Source: an uncultured Pelagibacteraceae bacterium
Lineage (GTDB): Bacteria > Pseudomonadota > Alphaproteobacteria > Pelagibacterales > Pelagibacteraceae
Assembly: GCA_902566925.1 (NCBI GenBank)
Contig: CACFKO010000010.1
Span: 1-36,212 of the forward strand
Direction of reading: 5' to 3'
DNA length: 36,212 bases
In this document: positions 34,526-36,212 of the stretch, piece by piece
Numbering within the stretch: position 1 is the first letter of the stretch
Layout: every line of letters begins with the position of its first letter
Program-made: the position numbers and the translations under genes
Notes under the pieces: generated by a model
The model's input: the letters and a program-made list of their open reading frames with translations, nothing else
The model's database searches: none
Told to the model about the DNA's origin: nothing

Positions 34526-35250
34526 TGGCAGTACCTCGATTAGGAGTAAATATTGATCATGTAGCAACAATTAGAAATGCTCGCGGTGAAAACTATCCAA
34601 GTCCATTGAGAGCCGCATTGTTAGCACAAAAGTTTGGAGCAGATTCAATTACAATTCATTTAAGAGAAGATAGGAGACATATTAAAGATAGAGACCTTGC
34701 AGAAATTAAAAAGAAATTAAAAATTCCTTTAAATTTAGAAATGGCACCAACGAAAGCAATGCTTAAAATTTCACTTAGGTATAAACCAAAGTATGTTTGT
34801 ATTGTTCCAGAAAAAAGAAAAGAAATTACAACTGAAGGCGGTCTTAATTTAAAAATGAACTCATCTTTAATAAAAAAAATTATACGTGAATTAAAAAAAA
34901 AAAATATTAGAACCAGCCTATTTATTGAACCAAGTATTAATGATATTAAAATCGCAAAAGATATAAAAGCTGATTGCATAGAAATTCACACAGGAAAAAT
35001 ATGTAATTTATATAACAAGAAATATAATACAAAAAATGAATTTAAAAAAATTCTAAAGTCTGTTAATTATGCTAACAGTATTGGTTTAGAAGTTCACGCT
35101 GGTCACGGGATTACTTTTTCCTCAGCTATACATCTTTCTAAAATTAGAGGCATAAAAGAATTTAATATAGGACATTTTCTAATTGGAGAATCTATTTTTA
35201 TAGGTATAAGAGAAAGTATCAAAAAATTTAAAAAAATATTAAAAAAATGA
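34525..35250 (+). CDS. pdxJ: Pyridoxine 5'-phosphate synthase
   Basis: Closes the pyridoxine ring from 3-amino-2-oxopropyl phosphate and deoxyxylulose phosphate in vitamin B6 synthesis. The 241-residue barrel has RLGVNIDHVATIRNARG at the start, the ADSITIHLREDRRHI block, NLEMAPT, CIVPEKRKEITTEGGL, SLFIEPS, IEIHTGKICN, and EVHAGHGI, covering the known ligand residues. It overlaps pyrE by one base and acpS by four (ATGA). Confidence 0.97.
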   Translation: MAVPRLGVNIDHVATIRNARGENYPSPLRAALLAQKFGADSITIHLREDRRHIKDRDLAEIKKKLKIPLNLEMAPTKAMLKISLRYKPKYVCIVPEKRKEITTEGGLNLKMNSSLIKKIIRELKKKNIRTSLFIEPSINDIKIAKDIKADCIEIHTGKICNLYNKKYNTKNEFKKILKSVNYANSIGLEVHAGHGITFSSAIHLSKIRGIKEFNIGHFLIGESIFIGIRESIKKFKKILKK

Positions 35251-35636
35251 ATATCTATGGAATTGGTACAGATATAGTTAATGTCAATAGAATAAAAAGC
35301 GCAATAAAGAGAAATAACAAAGCATTTAAAAAAAGAATTTATACTAATTTTGAAATCAAAACCTGCGAAAGAAGAAGAGATAAAGTAGAATGTTTTGCTA
35401 AAAGGTTTGCTGCAAAAGAAGCATTTATTAAAGCAGTTGGTTTGAGTAATAAGTTGCTATTTAATGAAATTGAAGTAAAAAACAATTCTGTAGGAGCTCC
35501 CAAAATTGTTCTAAAAGGAATTTCCCTTAAAAATTTAAAAAAAATTTTTAAAAATAAAAAATTTAAAATATATTTATCTTTATCTGACGATAAACCATGG
35601 GCGGTAGCTTCAGTAATTATATTTACATATAAATAG
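35247..35636 (+). CDS. acpS: Holo-[acyl-carrier-protein] synthase
   Basis: Transfers 4'-phosphopantetheine from CoA to acyl carrier protein. The 129-residue protein starts IYGIGTDIVNVNRI, with the Mg-binding Asp in GTDIV, and has CFAKRFAAKEAFIKAVG, the second metal-binding Glu in the KEA segment, and LSLSDDKPWAVASVI near the end in place of the usual SxSH-type strand. The start overlaps pdxJ by four bases; three bases separate its stop from lepB. Confidence 0.95.
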   Translation: MNIYGIGTDIVNVNRIKSAIKRNNKAFKKRIYTNFEIKTCERRRDKVECFAKRFAAKEAFIKAVGLSNKLLFNEIEVKNNSVGAPKIVLKGISLKNLKKIFKNKKFKIYLSLSDDKPWAVASVIIFTYK

Positions 35637-35639
35637 AAA

Positions 35640-36212
35640 ATGATGTCAAAAATTTTAGATAATATTAAAACATTATTAATTGCATTATTTATTGCAATAT
35701 TAATTAGATCTTTTTTAATTCAGCCATTTTATATTCCTTCTTCTTCTATGGAACCAACATTACTTGTAGGAGACAGAATTTTTGTATCAAAATATACATA
35801 TGGATTCAGCAAGCATTCTTTTCCTTTTAGTCCTCCAATTTTAAATAATCGTATTTTTGATTCAAAACCTGAGTATGGAGATCTAATAGTATTTAAAACT
35901 CCATCAGATAATAGAACTGATTTTATAAAGAGGCTAATTGGTTTACCGGGAGATGAAATTCAGTTCGTCGGAGGTGAACTTTTTATTAATAAGATAAAAA
36001 TATCAAGAAAAGAATTAACTAATAAGCCTGATATCAGATGTGCTGGGAATAAAAGTGAAATCTTTTCTTACAAAGAGGTATTACCAAATAAAAAAAATCA
36101 TGTAACAGTTTATAATAAAATTGGTAGCATGGTGAATTCGGACTTATATATTGTACCTGAAAAACATTATTTTTTTCTTGGAGATAACCGTGATTGTTCA
36201 CAGGATAGTAGA
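35640..36212 (+). CDS. lepB: Signal peptidase I (3' end outside window)
   Basis: Inner-membrane protease that removes signal peptides from exported proteins. The first 191 residues are present. One N-terminal membrane segment (LLIALFIAILIRSFLI) is followed by box B with catalytic Ser36 in PSSSMEPTLLVGD, box D with catalytic Lys97 in DFIKRLIGLPGD, and box E at the window edge, GDNRDCSQDSR, where the usual Asn before Ser is Cys. Two consecutive in-frame ATGs (35640, 35643) may serve as the start. In alphaproteobacteria rnc and era usually follow; they would lie beyond the window. Confidence 0.95.
   Translation, partial: MMSKILDNIKTLLIALFIAILIRSFLIQPFYIPSSSMEPTLLVGDRIFVSKYTYGFSKHSFPFSPPILNNRIFDSKPEYGDLIVFKTPSDNRTDFIKRLIGLPGDEIQFVGGELFINKIKISRKELTNKPDIRCAGNKSEIFSYKEVLPNKKNHVTVYNKIGSMVNSDLYIVPEKHYFFLGDNRDCSQDSR

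Overview
The window is strongly AT-rich, with very short intergenic gaps, many 1-4 base gene overlaps, AGA-dominated arginine codons and lysine-rich proteins. Its gene order is alphaproteobacterial: the spc/alpha ribosomal cluster with secY-adk, ruvX-pyrB-pyrC'-plsY-topA facing gatCAB, and slt facing dapA-smpB-folK-rsh-pyrE-pdxJ-acpS-lepB. Together these point to a streamlined SAR11-type (Pelagibacterales) genome. This is an inference from style and synteny; no database was searched. No stretch longer than 300 bases lacks a gene, and I saw no rRNA, CRISPR array, insertion sequence, riboswitch or convincing rho-independent terminator.

Layout. 1-8287 (+) is a ribosomal/secretion superoperon: rplE (5' cut by the window edge), rpsN, rpsH, rplF, rplR, rpsE, rplO, secY, adk, rpsM, rpsK, rpoA, rplQ and an RluC-like pseudouridine synthase. 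A good sigma70-like promoter lies between adk and rpsM. 8284-13301 holds lipB (-), mgtE (+), panC (-), then galU-ugd (+), which make UDP-glucose and UDP-glucuronate. 13305-19694 (-) is a run read leftward: ruvX, pyrB, a metal-ligand-less dihydroorotase-like pyrC', plsY, topA, ridA. 19748-25909 (+) is gatC-gatA-gatB, an O-methyltransferase, trhO and a MATE exporter. 25933-26025 is tRNA-Ser(GCU). 28021-30339 (-) is a soluble lytic transglycosylase. 30380 to the right edge (+) is dapA, smpB, folK, rsh (spoT/relA), pyrE, pdxJ, acpS and lepB (3' cut by the window edge).

The accessory element is a two-gene islet at 26026-28016, between the 3' end of tRNA-Ser and slt. It encodes a phytanoyl-CoA-dioxygenase-family Fe(II)/2-oxoglutarate oxygenase and a class I SAM methyltransferase, overlapping by 11 bases and read as one unit. 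Its G+C content and arginine codon choice differ sharply from both neighbours. A 9-of-10 match to the tRNA 3' end lies at its far edge (28007-28016), as expected for an old tRNA-targeted integration. I do not recognise a described pathway for this hydroxylase/methyltransferase pair; it is the best candidate here for something undescribed.

Other points of interest are signs of streamlining or remodelling in the core: no rpmD between rpsE and rplO, no dprA between plsY and topA, no rpoZ before rsh, an Rsh without the helical and zinc-finger regions between TGS and ACT, convergent genes sharing one TTAA for both stops, and a lysine-rich N-terminal extension of S11 built from a 24-base tandem repeat.
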